Below, in pieces: positions 34,795 to 44,116 of a stretch of 64,000 nt of DNA; position 1 is the stretch's first letter; each line of letters starts with the position of its first letter. The position numbers and the translations under genes are program-made. The stretch is from positions 16,425 to 80,424 of the forward strand of contig JAJYVF010000025.1 of assembly GCA_021792135.1 (NCBI GenBank), in the 5' to 3' direction. This DNA comes from Acidobacteriota bacterium (GTDB lineage Bacteria; Acidobacteriota; Terriglobia; Terriglobales; Acidobacteriaceae). Under the pieces are notes generated by a model. It did no database searches, had not been told where the DNA came from, and worked only from the letters and a program-made list of their open reading frames with translations.

Positions 34795-36377
34795 CCTCGC
34801 CCTCCTGCCGGACGATTGTCCTCCTCAGCCCCGCCGCGATCCTGCTTCGCCTGCAGTTCGCGCAGCGCGGCCGCCGCAACCTCTGCATCGTCGAACGGCA
34901 CAGTGCCGTCGCGAAGCACCTGCTCCTTCTCGTGCCCTTTGCCGGCCAGCAAAACAATGTCGCCTGGCCGCGCCGCTTCGAGCGCCAGCCGGATGGCCCA
35001 CGCCCGGTTCGCTTCCGCCACAAACTGCGTCCCGGTTTCCAGCAGGCCCGGCAACGCATCCCGCATAATCGCCTCCGGGTCCTCGCTGCGCGGATTGTCC
35101 GACGTAAGCACCACGAAGTCGCTGCCCTCACCCGCAGCCCGACCCATCTTTGGACGCTTCGTCCGGTCGCGATCTCCGCCGCACCCGAAGAGGGTAATCA
35201 CTCGGCCGCGACCTCCGGCACCTTGCTGCTGAGTGCCGGGGTGGTTGACGAACTCCCGCGCCAGCGCCGTCAGATTCCTGAGTGCGTCGTCGGTGTGCGC
35301 ATAATCCACCACTACGGTGAAGGCCTGCCCCGCGCGGACAGTCTGAAAACGCCCCGGCACGTATTCCAGCGCGGCTGCGCCCTGCGCAGTCTCCTCGAGC
35401 GTGAGCCCTCGCGCCTGGGCCGCCCCAGCCGCCGCCAACAGGTTGTACAGGTTTACCTGCCCGGTAAGCCGTGTCTGTACCTCGATCTCGCCATGCGGCG
35501 TAGCCAGCCGCAAGCTCATACCCGACGCGCCCATCTGCGCATCTTCCGCGCGAAAGTCCCCGGCAGCCAGCCCGTAGGAAAAAGTCTGCGCGCCCGCAGC
35601 CCGCGCCACAACGGCCAGCTCCGCCCCACAGGGATCATCGATATTGACCACGGCAACCCGGGGCGGGGCTCCCACCATTTCACCGTCGAAGAGCCCGCGC
35701 TTGGCTGCGAAATAGTTCTCCATCGTCCCGTGGAAATCGAGATGGTCCTGCGTCAGGTTGGTGAATACGGCCACGTCATATGGCAGACCCGACACCCGCC
35801 CCTGCGCCAGCGCGTGGGAGGAAACCTCCATCACCGCCTCCGTCGCTCCCACGTCGACTCCTTCGCGAAAGAGCTGTAGCAGGTCCCGTGACTCCGGGGT
35901 GGTATGGGGCGCCGGCCGAATCCCTCCCGCAACATGGTTCTCAATCGTCCCGATCAGCACCGTTTTCCGGCCCGCAGAGTTCAGCATCGCATCCAGCACG
36001 AACGTCGTCGTCGTCTTCCCATTCGTGCCCGTAACGCCGGTCAGGGCGAGCTGCTTCTCCGGATGCAGAAAGAAATTCGCCGCGATGGCCGCCATGGCGC
36101 GCCGCCCGCCGCCCGCCGGAACTTCAGCGATCGCCATCTCCGGAACGCGCCCCGCCCACTCCGCAAACGCACCTGCGGAATCCGTGACCACCGCTGCCGC
36201 GCCCTGCTCCAGCGCTTTCCCGATGTACCGATTGCCGTCCGTCGTGCCGCCGTGCAGGGCGAGAAACAGCGACCCCGCGCGCGCCCGGCGCGAATCGTAT
36301 TCGACCCCGCCAATCTCCGGATTCGGGCCGGTGCGGCGCACGAATTCTGCCCCGCTCAGCAGCTCCTCAAACCGCAT
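34791..36377 (-). CDS. murE: UDP-N-acetylmuramoyl-tripeptide synthetase (meso-DAP type)
   Basis: ATG 36377 (MRFEELLSGAEF) gives 528 residues; a start 27 nt upstream is possible. It has VEYDSRRARAGSLFLALHGG, ATP loop VTGTNGKTTTTFVLDAML, EVSSHALAQGRV and TNLTQDHLDFHG. The specificity block LTSDNPRSEDPE contains DNPR, which in characterised MurE enzymes selects meso-diaminopimelate over lysine, so wall peptides probably contain m-DAP. A short insert near residue 400 (QQQGAGGRGR) is unusual. The protein ends in a Gly/Arg tail just before murF. Confidence 0.95.
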   Translation of the reverse strand: MRFEELLSGAEFVRRTGPNPEIGGVEYDSRRARAGSLFLALHGGTTDGNRYIGKALEQGAAAVVTDSAGAFAEWAGRVPEMAIAEVPAGGGRRAMAAIAANFFLHPEKQLALTGVTGTNGKTTTTFVLDAMLNSAGRKTVLIGTIENHVAGGIRPAPHTTPESRDLLQLFREGVDVGATEAVMEVSSHALAQGRVSGLPYDVAVFTNLTQDHLDFHGTMENYFAAKRGLFDGEMVGAPPRVAVVNIDDPCGAELAVVARAAGAQTFSYGLAAGDFRAEDAQMGASGMSLRLATPHGEIEVQTRLTGQVNLYNLLAAAGAAQARGLTLEETAQGAAALEYVPGRFQTVRAGQAFTVVVDYAHTDDALRNLTALAREFVNHPGTQQQGAGGRGRVITLFGCGGDRDRTKRPKMGRAAGEGSDFVVLTSDNPRSEDPEAIMRDALPGLLETGTQFVAEANRAWAIRLALEAARPGDIVLLAGKGHEKEQVLRDGTVPFDDAEVAAAALRELQAKQDRGGAEEDNRPAGGRG

Positions 36378-36425
36378 ACTGGCTTGATTGTAAGCGCAGC
36401 CCACAGCAGGAAGCGGGCGCCTGAA

Positions 36426-38906
36426 TCAATTCGCCGAAGGCTGCCGTGTGAACTGGACCACGATATCCGTGCCCGCCGGAACCAGCGCTCCTGCCGCCGG
36501 AGCCTGCTCGTGCGCGATGCCGGTCCCGACCACCCGCACCCCGAGCCCCGCAGCACTGGCCTGGACTACCACCTGGCGCAGGGATTTCCCGGCGAACGAC
36601 GGCACCGCCACGCGCTGGTTGGGAACCGCAACCGCCCCATGGACGGCCCGCACCGGCGCAGGCGGAACCGCAGCCGCCCCCGAATCCACATTCGTCTTTG
36701 CCCCCGATCCGGAACCTGAGGCCGACGAGTCCATCCCCGGCCCACTCAGCGGCGGCTGGGCCGCAGCCACCTCCGCGAGGGGCGCGTCCTGTGTTCCACT
36801 GTCGCTCTGCGGATTCCTCAAGGGATCGTCCGGCGGCAGGTGGTTGACCTCCGCAAAGAGCGACTCCAGATCCTGCTCCGGCTCCTGCGGAACATCGTCC
36901 GGCTCTGGCTTTTCGTTCTTGGCCATCAGATTCTGCGGCTTCAGACCCTGATCGTGCGGCACTCCCAGATACTCGAGGATCTGCTGCGCCAGTTCGCGGA
37001 ACAGAGGCGCGCTGGCCACAGTCCCATAGTGGCCCAGGTAGCCGCCCTTGTGCGGCGAGTCCATCACCACCACAATCGTCACCGCAGGATCGTTCACCGG
37101 CGCGAATCCCGCGAACGATGCGATGTAATTCGTCTTCGAATACCGGTGAGTGCTCGGATCGATCTTCTGAGCCGTCCCCGTTTTGCCCGCTGCGCTGTAG
37201 CCATCAAGCTGGGCCGTCCGGCCGGTGCCGTACAACACCACCCCCTCCATCATCTGCCGCATCTCGGCTGCCGTCATCTCGCTGATCACCCGATGCGCGC
37301 CCACCGGCAACGGATTGGGCAGGTCCTCCCCCGCATGAAACGCCACCCCTTTCAGCTCCGGGTTCCCGCGCATCAGATCTGTGCTCTGCAGCACCACGCG
37401 AGCCGGCAGATACACCCCGCCGTTCGCAATCGTCGATACCATCGTGGCCACCTGGATCGGCGTCACCGCCACTTCCTGCCCCATCGGGATCGACCCGATC
37501 GACGTCGGCTGCCAGCGGCTGGGCGGCTTGATCAGTCCCCGGGTCTCGCCCGGCAACTCGATCCCCGTCCTCTGCCCGAACCCGAAGTCGCGAATGTACC
37601 TGTAAAGGTTGTTCTTTCCCATCCGCAGCCCCATCTGGATCGCGCCCACGTCGCTGGACACCTCCAGTGCCTTCGTCACCGTGATCACATGGTAGTGCTC
37701 GCCCGGCGCATCGTGGACGATCCGCCCCGCTACGTTGATGGCACCGCCCAGGCAGTCCACCATGCCGTTCGGGGTCGCCACACCCTGATCCAGCGCCGCT
37801 GAATACGTCACCAGCTTGAACACCGAGCCCGGCTCGTACACATCGCTCACCGCCCGGTCCTTCAGCAGATCCCGATTCGTATGCCGAAAATCGTTCGGAT
37901 TGAAGGTCGGTCGGATCGCCAGCGCCAGGATCTGCCCGGTATGCGGATCCTGCACCACCACCGTCCCGTGTTCCGCGCCCGTACGTTCCATGTTGGCCTC
38001 GAGCGCCTGCTCGGCCATGAACTGGATATTTGCGTCGATGGTAAGCAGCAGGTTCTCGCCCGGCCGCGGATCGCGCTCCTGGCTGTCCAGCACATGGCGG
38101 CGCGCATCGATAGCGGTGAGCATGCGTCCCGGGGTTCCGTGCAGCTCGCGCTCGAACTCCTGCTCCACGCCCGCCAGCCCATCGTCATCCATGCCGGCGT
38201 AGCCCAGTACCTGCGCGGCGAGCTGCTGATCCGGATAGAACCGTTTGAATTCCTTCTGGAAATAGATCCCCTTCAGCCCCAGCGCCTTCACCCGGGCAAT
38301 GATCAAGGCAGGCTGCTTGCGGGCGACCCAGGCAAAATTGCGTGAATCCCGCAACCGCGCCAGGATTTGCTTCTCCGAAGTGAAGCGGTCTTCCGGAAGC
38401 CTATGGACAATCGGCGCCAGCTCGGCTGCGATTCGTTCCTTGTCGGCCTCCGATCCGATCTCCGACGGAACCGCATAGATCGAATCGGACAGCACCGTCA
38501 TCGCCAGTTCATGCAGATTGCGGTCGTAGAGGATGCCGCGACGCGGTGCCACCTTGAAGGTCCGCTCCTGCTGCAGCTCGGCGCGTTTCACCCATTCGCT
38601 GTGCCGAATGACCTGCACCCAGACCAGGCGCCCTGTAATCAGCGTCGCCCATCCGGCAAGGATCGCCAGCACCCAAACGATCCGCAGCCGCCGCATCGGC
38701 GTAATCAGCGGGACGCTGCTGACCCGATATCCTGGCGTTGAGCGCGCCGTGCCGGTTCCCGGCGGGAAATCCCCTCCACGCCTGTTTCCGGCGTGAAGGG
38801 GTGTGGGCATGGAGTCCTCGTCACGCCGGGATGCAGCGCGCCGGGAGCCCTGAGCGAACTCCTCGTCATGGGGTGCGCTCTCGGAGGAGGATGCAGGACG
38901 GCTCAC
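36426..38906 (-). CDS. ftsI: Division-specific class B penicillin-binding protein with PASTA domain
   Basis: The 826-residue protein has a long basic cytoplasmic tail (about 1-75), one transmembrane helix (IVWVLAILAGWATLITGRLVW), a pedestal domain, a transpeptidase domain (about 290-620) and a C-terminal PASTA domain (about 760-826: VPSFAGKSLRQVVVQASAAG), separated by a Pro/Ser/Glu-rich linker. The transpeptidase motifs are SVFK (in EPGSVFKLVTY) with the acyl-Ser and KTG (AAGKTGTAQK). The middle SxN reads SSD (EVSSDVGAIQMG). It crosslinks septal peptidoglycan with FtsW. The gene follows ftsL by 28 nt. Confidence 0.94.
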   Translation of the reverse strand: MSRPASSSESAPHDEEFAQGSRRAASRRDEDSMPTPLHAGNRRGGDFPPGTGTARSTPGYRVSSVPLITPMRRLRIVWVLAILAGWATLITGRLVWVQVIRHSEWVKRAELQQERTFKVAPRRGILYDRNLHELAMTVLSDSIYAVPSEIGSEADKERIAAELAPIVHRLPEDRFTSEKQILARLRDSRNFAWVARKQPALIIARVKALGLKGIYFQKEFKRFYPDQQLAAQVLGYAGMDDDGLAGVEQEFERELHGTPGRMLTAIDARRHVLDSQERDPRPGENLLLTIDANIQFMAEQALEANMERTGAEHGTVVVQDPHTGQILALAIRPTFNPNDFRHTNRDLLKDRAVSDVYEPGSVFKLVTYSAALDQGVATPNGMVDCLGGAINVAGRIVHDAPGEHYHVITVTKALEVSSDVGAIQMGLRMGKNNLYRYIRDFGFGQRTGIELPGETRGLIKPPSRWQPTSIGSIPMGQEVAVTPIQVATMVSTIANGGVYLPARVVLQSTDLMRGNPELKGVAFHAGEDLPNPLPVGAHRVISEMTAAEMRQMMEGVVLYGTGRTAQLDGYSAAGKTGTAQKIDPSTHRYSKTNYIASFAGFAPVNDPAVTIVVVMDSPHKGGYLGHYGTVASAPLFRELAQQILEYLGVPHDQGLKPQNLMAKNEKPEPDDVPQEPEQDLESLFAEVNHLPPDDPLRNPQSDSGTQDAPLAEVAAAQPPLSGPGMDSSASGSGSGAKTNVDSGAAAVPPAPVRAVHGAVAVPNQRVAVPSFAGKSLRQVVVQASAAGLGVRVVGTGIAHEQAPAAGALVPAGTDIVVQFTRQPSAN

Positions 38907-38934
38907 CGCAAAACGTTCTCCTCCCTGGGGGATT

Positions 38935-39444
38935 TCAGTGAATCGCGGGAACGACGGGGGAAGCCTCGGCCATCACCGCGCCGTTGTTGTCCACAGGCGC
39001 GCCAGGATGCACAACCTGACCGGGATGCGGCGTCACCAGCCCCAGCTCCCGCGCCATGGTATCGATGCGCGCCGGATCCGCCAGCTGCGCCTCGGTCAGC
39101 CGCATCTGACGATTCTGCTCCTCCAGCTGCTGGACCTGCTGCTTCTCCGCTTCCATCCGGTAGCCATATTCGATGGCGCTGAAGTGCTGCCATCCATAGA
39201 CCAGCGCCAGCGACAGCAGGAAGGCCATGGCATACGCGAAGCTCCGCATCTCGCGGGCACGCGCCGGATCATCGGCTTTCACCAGACGTGTGTTATCGAT
39301 GCGCTTCGTGAACAGCGCCTCAGGCGTAGGACCACGCCGGCCGCGCCGCTGCGCCGCCAGCAACCGTGCATTGTGCTCCGCGACCCATTCTGCGTCGCGG
39401 CTGGTCCCCATCATTCCCTGCGCCACCATCGCCTGTGTCGCCAT
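38935..39444 (-). CDS. ftsL: Cell division protein FtsL
   Basis: The 169-residue bitopic protein has a cytoplasmic stretch of about 75 residues, one helix (AYAMAFLLSLALVYGWQHF) and a periplasmic coiled coil (EAEKQQVQQLEEQNRQMRLT), then a short LADPARIDTMARELGL block typical of FtsL/DivIC. Assignment rests on topology and position between rsmH and ftsI, because FtsL sequences diverge strongly. It links FtsI/FtsW to FtsB and FtsQ. The 211-nt gap to rsmH contains nothing recognised. Confidence 0.85.
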   Translation of the reverse strand: MATQAMVAQGMMGTSRDAEWVAEHNARLLAAQRRGRRGPTPEALFTKRIDNTRLVKADDPARAREMRSFAYAMAFLLSLALVYGWQHFSAIEYGYRMEAEKQQVQQLEEQNRQMRLTEAQLADPARIDTMARELGLVTPHPGQVVHPGAPVDNNGAVMAEASPVVPAIH

Positions 39445-39655
39445 CTCTCGTTACCCCCGGAGGCCCGAATGCCCTTCCCTGACTGCTGCCTGATTCCTGT
39501 CTCTCGTCCTTCCAACGACCGGGCCAGAGCCGCTGAATTCTGGAAGGAGGGTTTCTTGCGGGTCGTCCTGAACTACTTTCGCCATGTGTTGCGGTGGGAC
39601 GGCCCCGGCCCGATCCTGTTTTTCACTGCTTTTGCTGCTGCCTTTCCGTTCCCTG

Positions 39656-40564
39656 TTACCTGTTCCCTGCTTTTCTCTCCGCGGCCCGCAGCTTCGCGCT
39701 GCGCGCCCGCGGATTGCGATCCGTTTCCTCTGCCTCCGCGATAACTGGCTTCCGCGTCAGCACTTCGTAGATTCCCTGCCGCGCCCCCTCGCGCAGCGCA
39801 TCCTTTACGCGCCGGTCTTCGAGCGAGTGGAAGCTGATTGCCACCAGCCTTCCGCCCGGTTTCAGCATCGCCGGCGCTGCCGCGAGCAGAGCGTCAATCT
39901 CGCCCAGCTCGGCATTTACATAAATTCGGAGAGCCTGAAAGGTCCTGGTCGCCGGATGAATCCGCTCCGATTTCATTGCCGGGGCCGCGGCCGCAACAAC
40001 TCGGGCCAACTGCGCCGTCGTCGTCACCGGCCGCGCCCTGACAATGGCTCTGGCGATTCTCCGCGACCTCCTTTCCTCTCCGAATTCGTAAATCAGATCG
40101 GCAAGCTCGTTTTCGCCCATCTGATTTACCACCTGTTCGGCGGTCACCCCTTCCCGCGGATTCATCCGCATGTCCAGGGGGCCTTCCGCCTGAAAACTAA
40201 ATCCTCGCTGTGCCTGATCGAACTGCATCGAGCTGACGCCGAAATCGGCCAGCAGCCCGTCGACTCTCAACCCGGCCAGCAGTTCACCGGCCCGCGAAAA
40301 CTCCACATCGTGCAGCACCACCTCGGGCATTTCCGGCCCGAGCTCTGCTCGCAGTGCGTCCAGCCGCTGCCGCGCCAGAGCCATGGCCTGGGAATCCCGA
40401 TCGAAGCCGATCAGCTTTCCCTCCGGCCCCAGCCGCCGCGCAATCTCGCTGGCGTGCCCCGCATAGCCGAGGGTCGCGTCCACAATCACCCCCCCGCGGC
40501 GCACATTCAGGTATCGGATCGCTGCTTGTAAAAGAACCGGCACATGCCTCACAGCCTCCGTCAT
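39656..40564 (-). CDS. rsmH: 16S rRNA (cytosine-1402-N4)-methyltransferase
   Basis: The 302-residue protein (also called MraW) has HVPVLLQAAIRYL at the start, the SAM motif DATLGYAGHASEIARRL, FDRDSQAM, LLADFGVSSMQFDQAQRGFS, ARAIVRARPV and the C-terminal FHSLEDRRVKDALRE. It methylates C1402 of 16S rRNA at the ribosomal P site. It follows mraZ by 24 nt in the conserved dcw order. Confidence 0.97.
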   Translation of the reverse strand: MTEAVRHVPVLLQAAIRYLNVRRGGVIVDATLGYAGHASEIARRLGPEGKLIGFDRDSQAMALARQRLDALRAELGPEMPEVVLHDVEFSRAGELLAGLRVDGLLADFGVSSMQFDQAQRGFSFQAEGPLDMRMNPREGVTAEQVVNQMGENELADLIYEFGEERRSRRIARAIVRARPVTTTAQLARVVAAAAPAMKSERIHPATRTFQALRIYVNAELGEIDALLAAAPAMLKPGGRLVAISFHSLEDRRVKDALREGARQGIYEVLTRKPVIAEAEETDRNPRARSAKLRAAERKAGNR

Positions 40565-40588
40565 GTGCTCCCCCTGAGGGGCTCTGCG

Positions 40589-41029
40589 TTACAAGCCAAA
40601 CCCAGCCAGCGCCTGCTCGTCTTCCGGTGTCAGCGGGTTCTCGTCCATGTTCTTCTTGAACGCTTCGTGGTTCGCCACTTCCAGGTAGGTCTGCATCCCG
40701 AACACCACCACGTCCCCTGTCACCTTCGCCGACTCCCGCAGAATCTGCGGCAGCAGCACCCGGCCCTGCGCATCCATCTCCGCCATCTGGCCGTAATAGT
40801 TCAGCCGGTCCAGCAGCTTCTTCTTCGCAGGATTGAAGTTCGGAATCGCCGCCAGCTTCTGCTCGAACTTTTCCCACTCCTGCAACGGGTGAATCTCCGC
40901 GACCTTGCCATCCTTGCTCGTGATGTAGAACTGGGCCCCGTACTGCTCATCGATCCGGCGCTTGAATTCCGCCGGCAGCTTGAGCCGCCCCTTTTCGTCC
41001 ATGCGAGCTGGATGGTTGCCGCGAAACAT
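40589..41029 (-). CDS. mraZ: Transcriptional regulator MraZ
   Basis: The 146-residue protein contains two AbrB-like halves: FRGNHPARMDEKGRLKLPAE in the first and MAEMDAQGRVLLPQILRESA in the second, each with the DxxGR signature. MraZ forms ring-like oligomers that bind repeats in its own promoter and repress the dcw operon in several bacteria. A matching triple-repeat array lies 99-128 nt upstream of the start, so autoregulation of the whole cluster is likely. Confidence 0.96.
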   Translation of the reverse strand: MFRGNHPARMDEKGRLKLPAEFKRRIDEQYGAQFYITSKDGKVAEIHPLQEWEKFEQKLAAIPNFNPAKKKLLDRLNYYGQMAEMDAQGRVLLPQILRESAKVTGDVVVFGMQTYLEVANHEAFKKNMDENPLTPEDEQALAGFGL

Positions 41030-41127
41030 CTTCCCAATCCCGTGTCGAAACCGGAACCTCTCTCCAAATTTCGCCGCCCCGGAACCCTTCGGGTGTTATC
41101 TTCGGGTCTGAAGCCGCTGAACCGGAG

Positions 41128-41157
41128 TTTTGGTCCACTTTCAACCACTTTCGACCA
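41128..41157 (-). promoter_or_regulatory. Probable MraZ operator: three 10-bp direct repeats
   Basis: On the minus strand three contiguous decamers, GTGGTCGAAA, GTGGTTGAAA and GTGGACCAAA, run toward mraZ. Spacing of one helical turn and the AAAGTG(G) core agree with described MraZ boxes (tandem TGGG- or AAAGTG-type repeats). They start about 5 nt downstream of the proposed -10 element, so bound MraZ would block initiation. Confidence 0.8.
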
Positions 41158-41161
41158 CCTC

Positions 41162-41189
41162 ATCGTAACCGAGTAGATGCCCGCTGCAA
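41162..41189 (-). promoter_or_regulatory. Candidate sigma70 promoter of the dcw operon
   Basis: On the minus strand TTGCAG (-35; 41184-41189) and TACGAT (-10; 41162-41167) are separated by 16 nt. The predicted transcription start falls in the MraZ box array. The match is reasonable but not proven; other weak combinations exist within the 450-nt mraZ upstream region, which holds no gene. Confidence 0.5.
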
Positions 41190-41480
41190 AGTGGAAAATC
41201 TGTGCACTCAAAAGGTTTTTCCCGACCGCTCAGGCACTCCCGCGAAGGCATCAGTCAAAACCTCACGCGTTGGGCCCCGCAATTCACTGACCACGATATG
41301 TAGTGTTTACATCTCAGATTCTGGCTCTCTACAACTTGAGTAGCAGGCCCTTGTCACAACTGAAATCGTGGAGTAGACCGGCCTCCGAAGGCGTATCGCG
41401 ATGCGCATTCACGGAGGCTTTTGCCGGTCGCATCCGGATACCTGCTCTGTGGCCAGACAGTTCCCGGCTACCATGGTGGG

Positions 41481-41861
41481 GTGACTGCCACCCGCATCGA
41501 CAAATGGCTCTGGGCTGCGCGTTTCTTCAAAACACGCACACTTGCCGCAAAGGCCTGTGACCTGGGCCGCGTGCAGGCAAATCACCAGCCGGCCCGTGCT
41601 TCCCGCGAGGTGCACACGGGGGATCTGCTCTCGATCACGACCGACGGCGGCATCTACGAGGTGGAAGTCCTCGGCCTCAGCGAGGTTCGCGGCCCCGCCC
41701 CCGTGGCGCAGACCCTGTATCACGAAACCGAGGCCGGCCGTGAAGCGCGCGCAAAGGCCGCCGAGGAGCGCAAGGCCGGACTGCACTACACGCCTGCGCC
41801 CGCGGGCCGGCCCTCCAGGCGCGATCGCCGCCGAATCATCCGCTTCCGCAGCGGGTCCTGA
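41481..41861 (+). CDS. S4-domain RNA-binding protein (Hsp15/HslR-like)
   Basis: GTG 41481, right after GGTGGG, gives 126 residues; the longer frame from 41421 has no homologous sequence. The S4 fold begins at once (TATRIDKWLWAARFFKTRTL, AAKACDLGRVQANHQPARAS, REVHTGDLL). The tail is rich in Ala, Arg and Lys (GRPSRRDRRRIIRFRS). Hsp15 binds stalled 50S subunits carrying peptidyl-tRNA. The gene diverges from mraZ; the intergenic region carries the dcw promoter. Confidence 0.87.
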   Translation: MTATRIDKWLWAARFFKTRTLAAKACDLGRVQANHQPARASREVHTGDLLSITTDGGIYEVEVLGLSEVRGPAPVAQTLYHETEAGREARAKAAEERKAGLHYTPAPAGRPSRRDRRRIIRFRSGS

Positions 41862-42200
41862 CTCAGGAATGGAGATGGTAACGATGCTCGACGAGGCGCT
41901 CTCATTGCCGCCGTGCCCGCGGTCACCCGGTAATCGCAGCTGCTCTCGTGCGTGAGGGTCTTGTCTCTGCAGCTCGTCGGCGCGTCGCCGGATGTATTCG
42001 GGGTCGAAGCGCGCGCCGCTCGGCACAATCCATGCCGCAGGCCGCAATGGCAATCGCTGCAGAGGACTATCTCGATGGAGCTTTCGTGCACCGCCGCCAG
42101 TTCCCGACGATCGTCAGATCGAGATTGAATCGCTCAGGCAGGATTGACGCATTGACGCGAAATCTGGCTCCAGAGCCATTTTTGTAACAATGTTTGGATC
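41862..42200. other. Intergenic region, possible remnant of a small gene
   Basis: About 340 nt lie between the convergent S4-domain gene and xerC. Minus-strand frames contain protein-like snippets in three different frames (NLDLTIVGNWRRC, then IEIVLCSDCHCGLRHGL, then ARFDPEYIRRRADELQRQ), which could be pieces of a frameshifted small Cys-rich gene, but no family is recognised. Confidence 0.35.
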
Positions 42201-43133
42201 TTATTTTGCTCTGGGATGGGTGCGATCGTAGACGGCAGCGACCTGGCCCACGGTCAGCTGTGTATAGCGCTGCGTCGTGGAAAGCCTCTGGTGGCCGAGT
42301 AGCTCCTGGATCGCCCGCAGGTCGGCTCCCTCTTCCAGCATGTGGGTTCCGAAGGCGTGCCGCAGCGTGTGCGGATGCACGTCTGCCGGCAGCCCGTGCG
42401 CCAGTGCGATGCGCTTCACGATTCGGCCGACACTGCGTGTGGTCAGCCTTCCGCTGCCGCGCAGATGAACATTGAGCAACAACGCCGGTGATATTTTGCC
42501 CCCCGCGGCCAGCTTTGCCTCGCGCGATGGCAGATATGCGCGCAGCGCCTGGGCCGCCGCATCGCCCAGAGGCACGTACCGCTCCCTGCGCCCCTTGCCG
42601 CGCACCAGGATGGCCTCGTTCGCCCAGTGGATGTCGGCGAGATCGATTCCCACCAGCTCGGCATTGCGAATCCCGCAACCGTACAGCAGCTCGAAGATGG
42701 CCCGGTCCCGCTCCGGCCACGCCGCGCCCTCCTCAGCAGCGCTGTCCACCACTCGGTTCATCTCCTCCATGGTGGGCACCCGGGGAAGATGCTTCGGCAG
42801 CTTCGGCGTTGCCACCAGGGCCGCCGGGCTTTGCTCCACCAGACCGCGCCGGGCAAGCCACCGGAACCATGACCGTATCGCCGCCAGCGCCCGCGCCACC
42901 GAGGCCTTCGATAAGCCGCGGCCGTAGAGGTCACCAAGATAAGCCCGGATCTGCTGGTGCTCCACTCCGCCAGGCGCGGGCTCCGGACCAAAGTTCGCGA
43001 CCAGGAACTCCGCAAAGCCGCGCAGTTCACGGTCGTAGGCGCGGAGGGTGTGCGCGCTCGCGTTGCGCTCGTGCGCCAGCATGGCCATGAACTCGTCTAC
43101 CAGACGGACCACCGCCGGGCTGCGTTTGCTCAC
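42201..43133 (-). CDS. xerC: Tyrosine recombinase XerC-like
   Basis: GTG 43133 overlaps the stop of the upstream recombinase gene (GTGA overlap), giving 310 residues. The N-terminal SAM-like DNA-binding domain (about 10-105: [19 protein letters not shown]) is followed by the catalytic domain with [17 protein letters not shown] (Arg), [14 protein letters not shown] (Lys), [20 protein letters not shown] (His/Arg), [16 protein letters not shown] (His/Trp position and catalytic Tyr). XerC and XerD resolve chromosome dimers at dif. No dif-like 28-mer was recognised here. Confidence 0.92.
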   Translation of the reverse strand: MSKRSPAVVRLVDEFMAMLAHERNASAHTLRAYDRELRGFAEFLVANFGPEPAPGGVEHQQIRAYLGDLYGRGLSKASVARALAAIRSWFRWLARRGLVEQSPAALVATPKLPKHLPRVPTMEEMNRVVDSAAEEGAAWPERDRAIFELLYGCGIRNAELVGIDLADIHWANEAILVRGKGRRERYVPLGDAAAQALRAYLPSREAKLAAGGKISPALLLNVHLRGSGRLTTRSVGRIVKRIALAHGLPADVHPHTLRHAFGTHMLEEGADLRAIQELLGHQRLSTTQRYTQLTVGQVAAVYDRTHPRAK

Positions 43134-44041
43134 GGCTCGGCTCGCTTTGCACGCGGGTGATGCATGCGATGCACCTCCCGAAGCCGGCCCAGCGCCAGGT
43201 GCGTGTATACCTGAGTGGTCGCGATGTCCGCGTGCCCCAGCAGCGTCTGCACAGTGCGCAGATCGGCCCCGCGCTCCACCATATGCGTGGCGCAACTGTG
43301 CCGCAGCATGTGCGGGCTCGCGCCGCGGTCGGCCTGTTTCACCAGATGCCATACCCATTGCCGGCTGAGAGGCCGGCCGCGCTCAGAGAGAAAGAGCCTC
43401 CCTGTAGCCTCCTTCGCGAGCACGGGACGCCCGTTCCTGATGTACATCTCCAGCGCCGCCACAGCCGCGCGGCCCAGCGGTACGATCCGTTCCTTGTCGC
43501 CCTTCCCACGCACCAGCGCCCGCCCTGCGTCGAGCGAAAGATCCGCGACGTTCAGCCCAACCAGTTCGGAAACCCGCAGCCCCGCGGCATAGAGCAGTTC
43601 CAGAATGGCGCTGTCCCGCAGGGCGAACGCATCGGCCTGCGGATGATTCGCAGACACCCCGGCCCGCTCCAGCATCGAGTCCACTTCCGTCACCGCCAGC
43701 GATTTTGGCAGCACCTTCCAGGTCGCGGGCGATTCCAGATTCAGCGTTGGATCCCGGTGAATGCGCTTGTCCAGCAGCAGCCAGCGATAGAAGCCCCTCA
43801 GGCACGAGAGCTTGCGCGCCGCGCTGCGCGAATCCACGCCATGCTTCGCCAGATGCTCGAGGAAGCCCGCTGCCTGTGCCTGGGTGGGCTCCTGCAACCT
43901 CGCCTGCTGTGCTTCCAGAAACTCGGTGAACTGCAGCAGGTCGCGCCCATAGGCCGCACAGGAGAGCGGCCGCAGCCCCTTCTCCACGCGCAGGTAAGTC
44001 AGGTATTCGCAGATCAGCTCGGTGTTGCTCGTCCCGGCCAC
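43130..44041 (-). CDS. xerD: Tyrosine recombinase XerD-like
   Basis: The 303-residue protein has a core-binding domain (about 5-100: [20 protein letters not shown]) and a catalytic domain with [17 protein letters not shown] (Arg), [14 protein letters not shown] (Lys), [20 protein letters not shown] (His-Arg) and [16 protein letters not shown] (His, Tyr). All catalytic residues are present. Block [11 protein letters not shown] and the SPHMLRHS version match XerD better than XerC. Its stop overlaps the start of the second recombinase gene by 4 nt, so both are translated from one message. Confidence 0.92.
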   Translation of the reverse strand: MAGTSNTELICEYLTYLRVEKGLRPLSCAAYGRDLLQFTEFLEAQQARLQEPTQAQAAGFLEHLAKHGVDSRSAARKLSCLRGFYRWLLLDKRIHRDPTLNLESPATWKVLPKSLAVTEVDSMLERAGVSANHPQADAFALRDSAILELLYAAGLRVSELVGLNVADLSLDAGRALVRGKGDKERIVPLGRAAVAALEMYIRNGRPVLAKEATGRLFLSERGRPLSRQWVWHLVKQADRGASPHMLRHSCATHMVERGADLRTVQTLLGHADIATTQVYTHLALGRLREVHRMHHPRAKRAEP

Positions 44042-44116
44042 CCCTCGATTATCGAAGAACGCGTTGCCGCGGATGAGTACCCAGGAAGGTTCGCCCGCAC
44101 CCTACCGGGACTCACA

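Noticed and set aside
41786..42091. Minus-strand 101-codon frame with a Cys/His-rich start (CSDCHCGLRHG)
   Set aside because: Protein-like text is spread over three frames and no family is recognised, so an intact gene cannot be supported.
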